A DNA stretch of 64,000 nt, taken from assembly GCF_036067295.1 (NCBI RefSeq), contig NZ_CP107954.1, positions 4,650,001 through 4,714,000 of the forward strand, written 5' to 3'. The notes beneath the pieces are model-generated. The model was given only the letters and a program-made list of their open reading frames with translations, did no database searches and had not been told where the DNA came from. The DNA comes from Kribbella sp. NBC_00382 (lineage in GTDB: Bacteria; Actinomycetota; Actinomycetes; Propionibacteriales; Kribbellaceae). The position numbers and the translations under genes were made by a program. This document shows positions 1-8,626 of this stretch, piece after piece (position 1 is the stretch's first letter; each line of letters begins with the position of its first letter).

Positions 1-186
1 GCTGCTGTGGTTGACGCGGTGCCGGGCGACAGGTGGTGCTGGGTCGGGCTGCTGCGGGTGACGACGCCGTGCTGACTGCAAGGCAAGGGCTAAGAGCAGG
101 GGCTAAGAGCAACTGACAGTCCCCGCTGCCGCTGTGGTTCAGGCGGTGCCGGGGTGCCAGGTGGCGCTGGGCTAGCTGCGCGCCAG
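1..186. repeat. imperfect direct repeat in gene-free DNA
   Basis: A segment starting GCTGTGGTTG at 4 recurs in diverged form at 131, a period of about 127 bp, both copies continuing into a GCGGTGCCGGG block and a GGTGSYGCTGGG block. Between them GGGCTAAGAGCA occurs twice 13 bp apart (87 and 100). No credible gene is seen in 1-590; open frames there lack ribosome sites and family resemblance. Confidence 0.5.
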
Positions 187-590
187 TTCGTCAACGATAG
201 TTGACTGTAGCTGTCCGGCTCGCCATGCGGGCGAGAGCCTCGGGACATCCGACCACCGCCGAGGCTGGGACAGTGTCCGGGGTGGCAGGCGGTGTTGGGT
301 CATTGGGTACGGATCCGTCATCGTCGGCTAGGCGACCTGGCTGCTGGGGATGCGGGTAAGCCGCGCAAGTACGGGCTGAGCGCTGCGTGTCTGAGCGGAC
401 GGCTTGTACTGCGTGTCCCCGCGGCTGGTTGCCCAAGCGAGCAACCAAATCCGGCGCCTGCCCCGAACGACCGTGCATCGATCCATTCAACCTACAGGTG
501 TTCGGCTGGTTTGAAGTGGTGAGGAATTCACGTTGTGGATAAGGGGATTCCGGCCCGAAACTGTCGGCGGCGCGGTCTAGCCTTTGGGGT

Positions 591-2663
591 ATGGACGATC
601 GTGACGTGGAGACGATGAGCGACAGCGAAGCGCTGTCCGATCTCGATGTCACGCGCGCGAAAATAGCTGTTTTGGAGTCGCGCGAGATCAAGATCTTGGA
701 CCGGTTGGAACAGAACCGGTACGCCAAGACCCTCGGTGCTCACGACCTTCCCCGGCTACTCGCCCACCGCTACCGCCTCGACCTGGCCGACACGACCCGG
801 CGCGTGAAGCTGGCCGTCGACCTGCGCAAGTACCCGGCCGTGGCCGCCGCCCTCCCCACCCCCGGCAACGTGATCCCCGACGCTGGCGTGGTCCTGAACC
901 TGCCCCAGGCACGCGCCATCATGTCCGCCCTGGAGCAGATCCCGAAGTCAGCGAACGTCCCCGTCGAAGAACTCGACGCGGCCGCAGAACAAATGGTCGA
1001 GGCGGCCCGGCACATGAAGCCGAACGAGCTGCAGTCGATGGGAGTGCAGGTCCGCAACATCCTCGACACCGACGGCCCCGAACCCCGCGAAGACGCCGCC
1101 CGCCAGCGCGAAGAGGTCTGGGTGACAAAGGTCGAAGACGGGGTGAAGTTCGGCGGCTACCTCGCCGGTGAGAACGCCGAGAAACTGCAGACAGTCCTGC
1201 AGACCGGCGCCAAACCCCACAAAACCGAGGACGGCGAGATGGATCCCCGGTCGCGCGGCAAACGCCAGGCCGACGCCCTGATCGATGCCCTCGACATCTC
1301 CCTAGCCTCCGGTGACCTGCCCACCCGCGGTGGGATCAAGCCGCACATCACCGTCACGATCAACCTCGACGACCTCCTCGACGCCGGGCGGCAGGCGACC
1401 GGTGACCTGACCTACGGCGACGGCCTGTCCGCCTCCGCGATCCGCCGCCTCGCCTGCGACGGCGGGATCATCCCGGTGGTGCTCGGCTCGGACAGTCAGC
1501 CGTTGGATGTCGGCCGAGAGAAGCGGTACGTCACCGACGGCCTGCGCAACGCCCTGAACCAGCGCGACCGAGGTTGCGTGGTCTGTCATGCGCCGCCGAT
1601 CTACTGCGACGCACACCATCTGGTCAGCTGGGCCGACGGCGGTGTCACCAGCCTCACCAACCTCGTGTTGTTGTGCCGGGTCGACCACACGTCCCTGCAC
1701 GACGGGCACTGGACCATCACCATTGTCAACAACCAGGTCCAGGTCACCCGCCCCACCTGGGCCGACCCACCCCGACCAGACACCGAGCGAAGACTCAACC
1801 AGCCCAGTACTACCTCCGCCACCGCACCCGCGACGACGGCCACTGGCCCCTGCTCGTCACCCGCGACGACGGTCCCCGACTCCTGGCCTGCACCGACTGC
1901 CACGGGTGGGCCACCTGCTGCATCCAAGCGCACGTCGCCGGGTGCTGACCCTTGGCCTTCAGAGGCCACCGTCGAGGGACCCACGTCGGCGGACGCTGAC
2001 CCCTGCTCGCCACCCGCGACGACGGCCGCTGAGCCCTGGTCTGCGCCGACCGCCACGGGTGGACCACCTGCGGCACCCAAGCACGCCTCGCCGGGTGCTG
2101 ACCCCTGGCCTTCAGAGGCCACCGTCGAGGGTCCCGCGTCGGCGGACGCTGCCCCCTGCTCGCCACCCGCGACGACGGCCGCTGACCCCTGGTCTGCGCC
2201 GGCCGCCGCAGACACAGATCACGCGGTGGCGGATGGGAGCTCTGGTACCAAGTCAGCAACCACATCCGGTCCGCCTGCAGGTCCTGCACCGGCTTCGGGG
2301 CCTGCTCAGGCACCGAGACTGAACTGGCCATACAGCGACGATGCTGCCTGGATCACCGCTGAAGAGGCGAACGCGCTCGATCCCTGGGGCGACAACTCCG
2401 CGGGTGCGGATGTACCGGCGATGCCCGAGCCAGTGAGTGAATCCACCGGGAGTCAGCCCTGTGCGGGTGATGCGCCTTGGGTTACTTCGGAAGAGGCTGC
2501 GGCTCTCGACCCCTGGGGTGAGAATCCTGCGGGTGCGGCGATAGCTCGTGCTGGGCTCGGGGCAAAGCCCGCGCCGACGTCTGGCCGGGTTCGGACTGAG
2601 GACGATTCTTGGGCGACGCCGGACAGGACAGCAGGCTTCGATCCTTGGGCGGACAGCGCGTGA
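591..2663 (+). CDS. DUF222/13E12-family HNH endonuclease-like protein with repetitive C-terminal tail
   Basis: A 690-residue protein of the actinobacterial DUF222 plus HNH (REP13E12) family, which usually runs 400-500 residues. Residues 1-250 are the helical DUF222 part. The HNH centre near residues 328-360 keeps the CVVCHAPP knuckle, the DAHHLVSWADGG core and LCRVDHTSLHDG, so the nuclease fold looks intact; a mobile-element or defence role is only inferred for the family. From about residue 385 the protein is low-complexity Pro/Ala/Thr with 51-residue tandem repeats, then three diverged copies of a WxTxEEAxALDPWG motif. A TAGCCT -10 box at 578-583 lies 7 nt before this ATG, which suggests a leaderless start; a second in-frame ATG lies at 615. 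Tail function unknown. Confidence 0.9.
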   Translation: MDDRDVETMSDSEALSDLDVTRAKIAVLESREIKILDRLEQNRYAKTLGAHDLPRLLAHRYRLDLADTTRRVKLAVDLRKYPAVAAALPTPGNVIPDAGVVLNLPQARAIMSALEQIPKSANVPVEELDAAAEQMVEAARHMKPNELQSMGVQVRNILDTDGPEPREDAARQREEVWVTKVEDGVKFGGYLAGENAEKLQTVLQTGAKPHKTEDGEMDPRSRGKRQADALIDALDISLASGDLPTRGGIKPHITVTINLDDLLDAGRQATGDLTYGDGLSASAIRRLACDGGIIPVVLGSDSQPLDVGREKRYVTDGLRNALNQRDRGCVVCHAPPIYCDAHHLVSWADGGVTSLTNLVLLCRVDHTSLHDGHWTITIVNNQVQVTRPTWADPPRPDTERRLNQPSTTSATAPATTATGPCSSPATTVPDSWPAPTATGGPPAASKRTSPGADPWPSEATVEGPTSADADPCSPPATTAAEPWSAPTATGGPPAAPKHASPGADPWPSEATVEGPASADAAPCSPPATTAADPWSAPAAADTDHAVADGSSGTKSATTSGPPAGPAPASGPAQAPRLNWPYSDDAAWITAEEANALDPWGDNSAGADVPAMPEPVSESTGSQPCAGDAPWVTSEEAAALDPWGENPAGAAIARAGLGAKPAPTSGRVRTEDDSWATPDRTAGFDPWADSA
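1847..2206 (+). repeat. 153-bp in-frame tandem repeat within the HNH gene
   Basis: Units begin at CCCCTGCTCG at 1847, 2000 and 2153, a period of exactly 153 bp or 51 codons, with two full copies and a partial third. Each unit encodes a Pro/Ala-rich block containing GADPWPSEATVEGP. Because the period is a multiple of three, unit gain or loss would keep the frame and only change tail length. Confidence 0.85.
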
Positions 2664-2890
2664 TGCCAGCAGGTAGCTGAACTGCCTCGACCCAGCAGCC
2701 TTCCTCGCGTGCGCCACTCTGCTTGAGGGCCTCAGACAGGTCGCGGCAATTGGCGGTGCTGCCCTGCATAACCAGTTGCCGGAACGCTTCCACCTGTTGC
2801 TTCCACCCGGCGCCCGCCCCTTGCGGCTTCCGGTCAGCTGTACCCCAGACGGGTCCACATTTCCCACGCCGCGGGTGATGGGCCGGACGT

Positions 2891-3195
2891 CAGTCGGTGG
2901 CCTGCGCGATGGATGCGATCTTGTGCGAGTGGCTGTAGACCGTTGTGTTCCTCCTGACTGCGTCGGCGGGTGCCGCGAGGTCCGCGGGTGGTGTGCGGTC
3001 TGGCGGCAGTCGGTGGGCTTCGTGATGGATGCGGTCTCGGGCGAGTGGCTGTGGACGGTTGCGCTTCTCCTGACTGCGTCGGCGGGTGCCGCGAGGACTG
3101 CGGGTGGTGTGCGGTCTGCCGGCAGTCGGTGGTCATTGGGGCGGGTGCGGCGGTGGACGGGTGACCGTAGACGGCTGCGTTCGCATCGGCTGGGT
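2891..3195. repeat. 116-bp tandem repeat, two good copies and a decayed third
   Basis: CAGTCGGTGG begins units at 2891, 3007 and 3123, exactly 116 bp apart. The first two units match through CTCCTGACTGCGTCGGCGGG and GGTGGTGTGCGGTCT; the third diverges after its first third. The period is not a multiple of three, so this is not a coding repeat. Confidence 0.8.
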
Positions 3196-3700
3196 CTACG
3201 AGTGCGCCGAGGTCTTGGATGCTGCGGGTGACGGAGTATGGGCTGGTGTTGGTGGTGTCGCGGCGGCCTTGGTGGTCGTGCGAGATGACGGTGAAGTGCG
3301 GGGCGAGGGCTTCGGTCAGGGGTGGGTTGCTCGGCGGTCGGAGAGGGCTCCGCTGAGCAGGATGACCGGTATGGCGCCTGGCTGGCTGGCTGTCGTGTCG
3401 GCCGGGCTGGGGCCGTCGAGGGCTGATGGGTTCGGGGGGCTGCTGTGTGTGGGGTGGCGGTGCTCATGTCCGCTTGGGGTGGTCGCGGCTGTGCCGCTGC
3501 GCTGCCATAAGCATCGGCAGAGTCGGCGGTCGGAAGTCGGGTGGCAGTCGGCGGTTGGCGGTTGGCGGTCGCGAGTGGTTGTTGGGTGAGCGGGTGAGGG
3601 AGGGATGCCAGGTGGCTGTGTGTGAGCGGCGGGACGCATGGTCGGGTGGCGTGGTCGTGGGGGTGTCAGCGGCGGCGTCAGCGGCGGGGGCGCCGTTGTC

Positions 3701-3734
3701 TGGTGCGTGGTGCGTGGTGCGTGGTGCGTGGTGG
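3701..3734. repeat. heptamer (TGGTGCG)4 microsatellite
   Basis: Four perfect tandem copies of TGGTGCG at 3701-3728 followed by a partial copy. It lies about 40 bp upstream of the predicted promoter of the ABC-F leader, where slippage could alter promoter context; no effect is known. Confidence 0.85.
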
Positions 3735-3768
3735 ACGGTGGCGACGGGTCGTAGCTGGAGAAAATCGG

Positions 3769-3797
3769 CTGACGTTTTCTTCGTGGCGACCTACTCT
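3769..3797 (+). promoter_or_regulatory. predicted promoter of leader peptide/ABC-F transcript
   Basis: CTGACG at 3769-3774, a 17-nt spacer and TACTCT at 3792-3797 fit a housekeeping actinobacterial promoter. The expected start, 7 nt past the -10 box, is 3804, the A of the leader ATG, so the leader peptide would be leaderless. Prediction from sequence only. Confidence 0.6.
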
Positions 3798-3803
3798 GGG
3801 GGC

Positions 3804-3827
3804 ATGGCTACTTGCCTCTGTGTCTAG
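3804..3827 (+). CDS. candidate 7-residue leader peptide MATCLCV
   Basis: ATG at 3804 opens a seven-codon frame, MATCLCV, ending in TAG at 3825, and coincides with the predicted transcription start. Short upstream frames control translation or attenuation of several ABC-F resistance genes, and leaderless Cys-containing upstream frames occur in mycobacteria. The main start lies 59 nt downstream with only a weak GAAAG ribosome site, so reinitiation or release after leader translation is plausible. Whether it is translated is inference. Confidence 0.5.
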   Translation: MATCLCV

Positions 3828-3886
3828 CTGCGGACCCGCTTCCACGCCAGAAGTGTGTCCAGTTGCAAGTACAGAAAGTAGTCATC

Positions 3887-5485
3887 ATGATCACCGTTCG
3901 CGGTGTGGATATTCGTGTCGGCGCTCAGCTTCTGCTGTCCGACCTTTCGTTTCACGTCAGCCCTGGGGACCGGATCGGTCTGGTTGGGCGTAACGGCGCC
4001 GGGAAGACGACGCTGCTGAAGGCGCTCGCGGGTGAGGAGCGGCCGGCGGCTGGGGCGATCGCGGCTACCGGGTCTGTTGGGTATTTGCCGCAGGATCCTC
4101 GGGCGGCTGATCCGGCGGTCACCGTCACCGCGCGCATTCTGTCTGCTCGCGGGCTTGACCGAGTGGTGGAGCGGCTGCGTAAGGCTGAGACGGCCATGAG
4201 CACGGCGACAGGCGAGGCGCAGGAGCGGGCGATGGCTGCCTACGCACGCGCCGAGGCTCAGTTTCAGGCGGCTGGTGGGTATGCGGCTGAGGCTGAAGCC
4301 GGGCGGCTTGCGGGTGGTGTGGGGTTGCCTACGCGGGCGCTCGAGCAGCCGGTTGGTGAGTTGTCGGGTGGTCAGCGTCGGCGGGTTGAGTTGGCGCGGA
4401 TCTTGTTCGCGGAGCACGACACTTTGCTGCTCGACGAGCCGACCAACCACTTGGATGCGGACTCGGTCGGCTGGCTGCGGTCGTTCCTGCTCGGCTACTC
4501 GGGTGGGCTCGTCGTGATCAGCCACGACCGTGACCTGCTCGCCGCGACGGTCAACCGGGTGTTCCACCTGGACCCGCAGCGGACGACGATCGATGTCCAC
4601 AACACCGGCTGGAAGAAGTACCTCACCCAGCTGGAGCTCGACGAACGCCGTCGTACCCGGGAACGCCACACCGCCGAGCGCAAAGCCGCCGTCCTCAACG
4701 CCCAAGCCGACAAGATGCGGGCAGGAGCCTCGACCGCGATGGCCGCCAAGAACATGGCCAGGCGGGCCGAGAAGCTCCTCACCGACCTCGAGCCGGTACG
4801 CCGAACCGCCCGCGTGGCCAAGATCCGTCTACCCGACCCGGCACCCTCCGGCCGCACCCCACTCACGGCCAGCGGACTGACCAAGTCGTACGGCGGATTG
4901 CAAGTACTCAAGGGCGTCGACCTAGCCGTAGATCGCGGCAGCAGGTTGGTCATCCTCGGGCTCAACGGCGCGGGCAAGACGACCCTGCTTCGCATCCTGG
5001 CCGGCCGGGAACATCCCAACAGCGGTCAGGTGGCGCACGGTCATGGGCTGCGACTCGGGTACTTCGCGCAGGAACACGACACGCTCGACCTGGCCAGCAC
5101 CGTCCGGCAGAACCTGGCCGATGTCGCGCCGGGCCTGACGGATGGAGAGGTGCGCAATGTGCTCGGCTCGTTCCTCTTCACCGGGGACGATGCGGACAAG
5201 CCTGCCAGCGTACTGTCCGGCGGCGAGAAGACCCGGCTGGCCTTGGCCGGCCTGGTCCACTCGGGCGCCAACGTGCTGCTCCTCGACGAACCGACCAACA
5301 ACCTGGACCCGGCATCGCGCAAAGAAGTACTCGGTGCCGTAGGCAACTATCTCGGCGCGATCATCATGGTCACCCACGACGAGGGCGCCATCGAGGCCCT
5401 CCGGCCGGACCGGGTGCTGATCCTGCCGGACGCCACCGAGGACCTCTGGACCGACGACTACCTCGAGCTGGTGTCGCTCGCCTAA
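3887..5485 (+). CDS. ABC-F family ATPase (translation factor or ribosome-protection type)
   Basis: A cytoplasmic 532-residue protein with two ATP-binding cassettes and no membrane domain, the ABC-F layout. Cassette 1 has Walker A GRNGAGKTT near residue 36, signature LSGGQRRRVELA and Walker B LLLDEPTNHLD; an Arg/Lys-rich linker follows; cassette 2 has GLNGAGKTT, signature LSGGEKTRLALA and LLLDEPTNNLD. Family members bind the ribosomal E site and either assist translation (EttA-like) or relieve antibiotics; the sequence alone does not say which. ATG 3887 was chosen because the protein then starts with the family-typical MITVRGV; an in-frame TTG at 3812 lies inside the leader region. A strong hairpin terminator follows directly. 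Confidence 0.93.
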   Translation: MITVRGVDIRVGAQLLLSDLSFHVSPGDRIGLVGRNGAGKTTLLKALAGEERPAAGAIAATGSVGYLPQDPRAADPAVTVTARILSARGLDRVVERLRKAETAMSTATGEAQERAMAAYARAEAQFQAAGGYAAEAEAGRLAGGVGLPTRALEQPVGELSGGQRRRVELARILFAEHDTLLLDEPTNHLDADSVGWLRSFLLGYSGGLVVISHDRDLLAATVNRVFHLDPQRTTIDVHNTGWKKYLTQLELDERRRTRERHTAERKAAVLNAQADKMRAGASTAMAAKNMARRAEKLLTDLEPVRRTARVAKIRLPDPAPSGRTPLTASGLTKSYGGLQVLKGVDLAVDRGSRLVILGLNGAGKTTLLRILAGREHPNSGQVAHGHGLRLGYFAQEHDTLDLASTVRQNLADVAPGLTDGEVRNVLGSFLFTGDDADKPASVLSGGEKTRLALAGLVHSGANVLLLDEPTNNLDPASRKEVLGAVGNYLGAIIMVTHDEGAIEALRPDRVLILPDATEDLWTDDYLELVSLA

Positions 5486-5490
5486 AACAA

Positions 5491-5522
5491 GAGGGCCCGC
5501 GCCACCAAAGGCGCGGGCCCTC
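5491..5522. terminator. bidirectional hairpin terminator between ABC-F and chitinase genes
   Basis: A perfect 13-bp stem (GAGGGCCCGCGCC paired with 5510-5522) encloses a 6-nt loop, 6 nt after the ABC-F stop and 29 nt from the convergent chitinase stop. Two CAGAAAACCT direct repeats follow. Confidence 0.9.
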
Positions 5523-5551
5523 AGAAAACCTCAGAAAACCTCAAACAAACC

Positions 5552-6934
5552 TCAGCGACCCTGAAGCGACTTCACGTTGTCGCCGAAGGTCCAGTTCTTC
5601 GAGCCGTCCCAGTTGATCGACCAGGTCATCAGGCCCTTGAGTTGCCCGTTGAAGCTGTTCCACGCCTGCGACACCAGCGACGGCGCCATGTACCCACCAC
5701 CGGCACCGTTCTGCGCGGGCAGACCGGGTACCTGCTTGTCATACGGAACGCGGATCGTGACGCCCTGGACGACGAGCCCGTTGTTGAGGCAGGTCGTCTG
5801 CGCGACGAAGCCCTGCACGGTTCCCGCGGAGTACGAGTCGCCCGAGCACCCGTACATGCTGCCGTTGTAGTACTGCATGTTCAGCCACCACAGCCGGCCG
5901 TTGTCGGCGTACTTCTTGATGATCGGCAGGTACGAGCCCCAGATCGAGCCGTAGGTGACGCTGCCACCGGTGACGTACGCCGTCTCCGGCGCCATCGTCA
6001 GACCGAAGTTCGACGGCATCTGGGCCAGTACCCCGTCGATGATCCGGATCAGGTTGGCCTGCGAGGCGGAGAGCTGGTTGATGTTGCCGCTACCGGAGAG
6101 GCCGGTCTCGATGTCGATGTCGATGCCGTCGAAGTTGTACTGCTTCAGCAGCGGCACGACCGTCGCGACGAACCGGTCGGCGACCGTGGACGAGCTGAGG
6201 TCGATCCCCGCGGCAGCGCCACCGATCGACATCAAGATCGTCTGCCCGGCCGCCTTAGCCGCGCACATCTCAGCCGGAGTGGCGACCTTCACGCCCGCGT
6301 CCATGCCGTCTTCCCACTTCACCGTGCCGTCGGACAGGATCACCGGGAACGCCGCGTTGATGACGTTGTACCCGTGCTGCGCGATCCGCGAGTCCGTGAT
6401 CGGCGTCCAGCCGAACGGCGGGTGCACACCGTTGGACGAACCGTCCCAGTTCTCCCAGTAGCCGTGCAGCACCTTCCCAGCCGGCCGCGACTTCACCGGA
6501 CAGGTGGTCGACCCAGGCGGCGGCGTAGTCGGCGGGGTCGTCGGCGGAGTGGTTGGAGGTGTTGTGGGCGGCGTAGTCGGCGGGGTCGTAGGTGGCGTGG
6601 TCGGGGGAGTGGTGGGCGGTGTGGTCGGAGGTGTGGTCGGCGGGGCACCGTCGCAGGCGCCGAGGTCGAGCCAGAGGGAGGCGGCCGCGACCGGGTTCCA
6701 GCCAGAGCCCGGCGGCGCGGTGTGCGCCTGCCGGGCCTGGTAGGTCCTGTTCTGGTACGTCACCTTGGCGCCGACGGCATAGGCCACCCCTTCAGCCCAC
6801 GCGGGTGCGGTACAAGCAGCCTGTACCGCCGCCTGAGCGGACTGACCTGCCTGGACGGCCACCACCCCAGCCCCTGCGAGGAGCAACCCCGTGGTGATGG
6901 CACCCGCGAGCAAACTGCCGAGCCGTCGGTTCAT
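5552..6934 (-). CDS. secreted family 18 chitinase with N-terminal chitin-binding module
   Basis: Hydrolyses beta-1,4 links of chitin outside the cell. Residues 1-40 are a Sec signal peptide. Residues 43-95 form a CBM5/12-like module (AWAEGVAYAVGAKVTYQNRTY then a conserved WLDLG). A (PPTT)n linker of about 45 residues follows. The GH18 domain carries the DGIDIDIE catalytic motif ending in the proton donor Glu276 and ends with GLMTWSINWD. Length fits small Streptomyces-type chitinases. ATG 6934 (MNRRLGS) was preferred over a GTG six bases upstream because GGAG at 6940-6943 is spaced 5 nt from it. Single-gene unit. Confidence 0.95.
   Translation of the reverse strand: MNRRLGSLLAGAITTGLLLAGAGVVAVQAGQSAQAAVQAACTAPAWAEGVAYAVGAKVTYQNRTYQARQAHTAPPGSGWNPVAAASLWLDLGACDGAPPTTPPTTPPTTPPTTPPTTPPTTPPTTPPTTPPTTPPTTPPPGSTTCPVKSRPAGKVLHGYWENWDGSSNGVHPPFGWTPITDSRIAQHGYNVINAAFPVILSDGTVKWEDGMDAGVKVATPAEMCAAKAAGQTILMSIGGAAAGIDLSSSTVADRFVATVVPLLKQYNFDGIDIDIETGLSGSGNINQLSASQANLIRIIDGVLAQMPSNFGLTMAPETAYVTGGSVTYGSIWGSYLPIIKKYADNGRLWWLNMQYYNGSMYGCSGDSYSAGTVQGFVAQTTCLNNGLVVQGVTIRVPYDKQVPGLPAQNGAGGGYMAPSLVSQAWNSFNGQLKGLMTWSINWDGSKNWTFGDNVKSLQGR
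6519..6650 (-). repeat. 12-bp repeat encoding the Pro-Thr linker of the chitinase
   Basis: A run of degenerate 12-bp units encodes the repeated PPTT linker between the chitin-binding module and catalytic domain. In-frame, so length may vary between strains without breaking the gene. Confidence 0.8.
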
Positions 6935-7024
6935 GGCCACTCCGATCTAATACGCAAGGACCTTTCTTTTATTCACGGTAGGGGTTGGGTCGATCGGCTG
7001 CCACGACATGTCGGAAACCCGCCA

Positions 7025-7849
7025 TCAGCGCAGGCCCAGCTCCGAGCTGACCCAGGCGAGCCGGTCGTCCTTGGCGTCCTGGGTGAGGAAGTGGTCGGAC
7101 TTCTCGTAGAGGCTGACCTTCGCGCCCGGCTTGGCCGTACTGAAGGCGGCCCGTACCTCCGGCGTGACGAAGATGTCGCGACCGGCCCACTGGAAGTAGA
7201 CGTCATGGGCGCGCGCGACATTGTCGACCGGATCGAGGCCGGCGAAAACCTTGCGATAGGCAACTGCCTGGTCGGGCTCAAGCCCCAGCCAGAACGTGTC
7301 GAACCAGTTTGCCCAGGTCGCATCACCCGCCATGAAAACCATCGCATGAGCCCGCTTGCCGATCAGAGATGCGTACATCGCGCCGTAGTCGTGCCCGATG
7401 ACGGCAGTACGCCGTGAGTCCACACCGTCTTGCGCGAGCAACGCCTGGTACGCCGCTTCGACCGCCGCGAGCTGATCCGTCACCTTCGTCCGATCGGTCT
7501 TGTCGCCAATCGGATCGCCGGCCCAGGGAAAGCTGAGCTGCGGCAGGATCGCGACCGCGCCCTTGCTCGCCAATGCGATCGCCTCGGACAGGAACTCGGT
7601 CCGGTTCTGCGTCGAGCTCGGCGGCTCGAACCAATGCAGGTAGAGCGCTCCGGCCAGCTTCTGATGCTTCTTAGCCACCGGCCTGACCAGGTACGCCGTG
7701 ACCGGCGCCTGCCCATGTACCGGGATCTGGATGTCCGTCACCACCACCGGCTGCGGCTTGCTCGAATCCGTCACCGCCGACGACGCCCCGGCCGCTGCAA
7801 CGCCCAGCAGCAAGGCCCCGACCATCGTCGCCACCGCGAGTCTTCTCAT
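7025..7849 (-). CDS. secreted alpha/beta hydrolase with Asp at the nucleophile position
   Basis: A 274-residue exported protein: MRRLAVATMVGALLLG begins a Sec signal peptide cleaved near ASSA. The mature part resembles the dienelactone hydrolase branch of alpha/beta hydrolases. The nucleophile elbow reads GHDYGAM, with Asp where Ser or Cys is normal; a late His in KSDHFL and an acid near GRDIFVTPE could complete a triad. Asp elbows are typical of haloalkane dehalogenases and epoxide hydrolases, so the reaction cannot be assumed to be ester cleavage. The ATG at 7849 was chosen over 7870 because GAGGGG sits 6 nt before it. Divergent from the CGNR gene. Confidence 0.75.
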   Translation of the reverse strand: MRRLAVATMVGALLLGVAAAGASSAVTDSSKPQPVVVTDIQIPVHGQAPVTAYLVRPVAKKHQKLAGALYLHWFEPPSSTQNRTEFLSEAIALASKGAVAILPQLSFPWAGDPIGDKTDRTKVTDQLAAVEAAYQALLAQDGVDSRRTAVIGHDYGAMYASLIGKRAHAMVFMAGDATWANWFDTFWLGLEPDQAVAYRKVFAGLDPVDNVARAHDVYFQWAGRDIFVTPEVRAAFSTAKPGAKVSLYEKSDHFLTQDAKDDRLAWVSSELGLR

Positions 7850-7948
7850 CGCCCACCCCTCACAATCCATCAGTTGATAAACTCTTTTAATAACTGACGA
7901 CCGTAGAGCGGCTGGGCCGGACGGTCAAGACGGTGGAGGATGTGCGGA

Positions 7949-8473
7949 ATGAGCAGCGTGCCGGCGACCGACCCCTGGTTGGGGTTCGTGCTGGACCTCT
8001 GCAACACGTACGACCTGCTCGAGGACCCGCCCGACCAGCTGACCATCCCGCTCGCCACCCGCCTGGCCGCTCACCATGAGCTCGCCGACCCCGGCCTGAC
8101 CGCCACCGACCTCGAGCCGGTACGCGCGGTGCGCAACCGCCTCTACGGAGTCTTCGCCGAGGCCGCCGAGGACGCGCAGTACGGCGTACTGAACGACATC
8201 TTCACCTCGTACGCCGCCCAGCCGCGCCTGATCGCCGGTCCACGGCTGGCAGCAACTGGTGGCGCAGACCCAGTCGCACGCCTGGCGATCTCAGCAGCAG
8301 ACGCCCTGGCGCGAGCGGTCGCGGACGGTGCCGCCGACCGACTCCGTACCTGCGCCGGCGACCCCTGCCGCTGCGTCTACGTCGACCGCACCAAGGCCAA
8401 CCGCCGCCGCTACTGCTGCGAACTCTGCAATGACCGGATGGCCTCCGCCGCCTACCGCAGCCGCAAAAGCTAA
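7949..8473 (+). CDS. CGNR zinc-finger/ABATE-domain protein, putative regulator
   Basis: A 174-residue protein of the actinobacterial ABATE plus CGNR family, thought to be stress-responsive DNA-binding regulators. The N-terminal part has the family-like WLGFVLDLCNTYDLL opening; the C-terminal finger near residues 130-172 has C-x4-C then YCCELCNDRMASAAYR, the usual metal-binding and basic helix. Start at ATG 7949 is supported by GGAGG ending 9 nt upstream; an earlier ATG at 7940 abuts that site. Targets unknown. Confidence 0.85.
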   Translation: MSSVPATDPWLGFVLDLCNTYDLLEDPPDQLTIPLATRLAAHHELADPGLTATDLEPVRAVRNRLYGVFAEAAEDAQYGVLNDIFTSYAAQPRLIAGPRLAATGGADPVARLAISAADALARAVADGAADRLRTCAGDPCRCVYVDRTKANRRRYCCELCNDRMASAAYRSRKS

Positions 8474-8626
8474 GGCCTTGCGCCGGGTCTCAACCCACGG
8501 GTGGAGACCGCAGATCCATCCGGGTCACACCTGGAGGCCGACGTTCCGGCGACGCAATCCGACGACTCTGGAGACATCCAGAAAGTGCGCCGGATCCGCC
8601 GGCCAAAACGTCGGAAGGACAGTGCA

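Larger units (their letters stand above)
2664..3768. other. 1.1-kb gene-free, repeat-rich interval
   Basis: No frame here shows a ribosome site, family resemblance or coherent coding pattern; long open frames on both strands reflect GC-rich sequence. It holds the 116-bp tandem repeat and a heptamer repeat listed separately. A minus-strand stretch at about 2670-2860 reads like protein for some 60 codons and could be a decayed gene end, but it has no start and no recognisable family. Confidence 0.5.

Noticed and set aside
2670-2860. minus-strand protein-like stretch after the HNH gene
   Set aside because: About 60 codons read plausibly but no start, ribosome site or family could be found; reported only as a possible remnant.
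2891-3195. CRISPR array
   Set aside because: Units are 116 bp and contiguous with no short repeat/unique spacer pattern; no cas genes.
2253-3467. 404-codon minus-strand open frame
   Set aside because: It runs antisense to the HNH tail and through non-coding tandem repeats with a non-triplet period; composition is Arg/Pro/Thr-rich with no family resemblance.
5642-7417. 591-codon plus-strand open frame
   Set aside because: Antisense shadow of the chitinase and hydrolase genes; the translated stretch is Arg/Val-rich and mirrors the PPTT linker codons.
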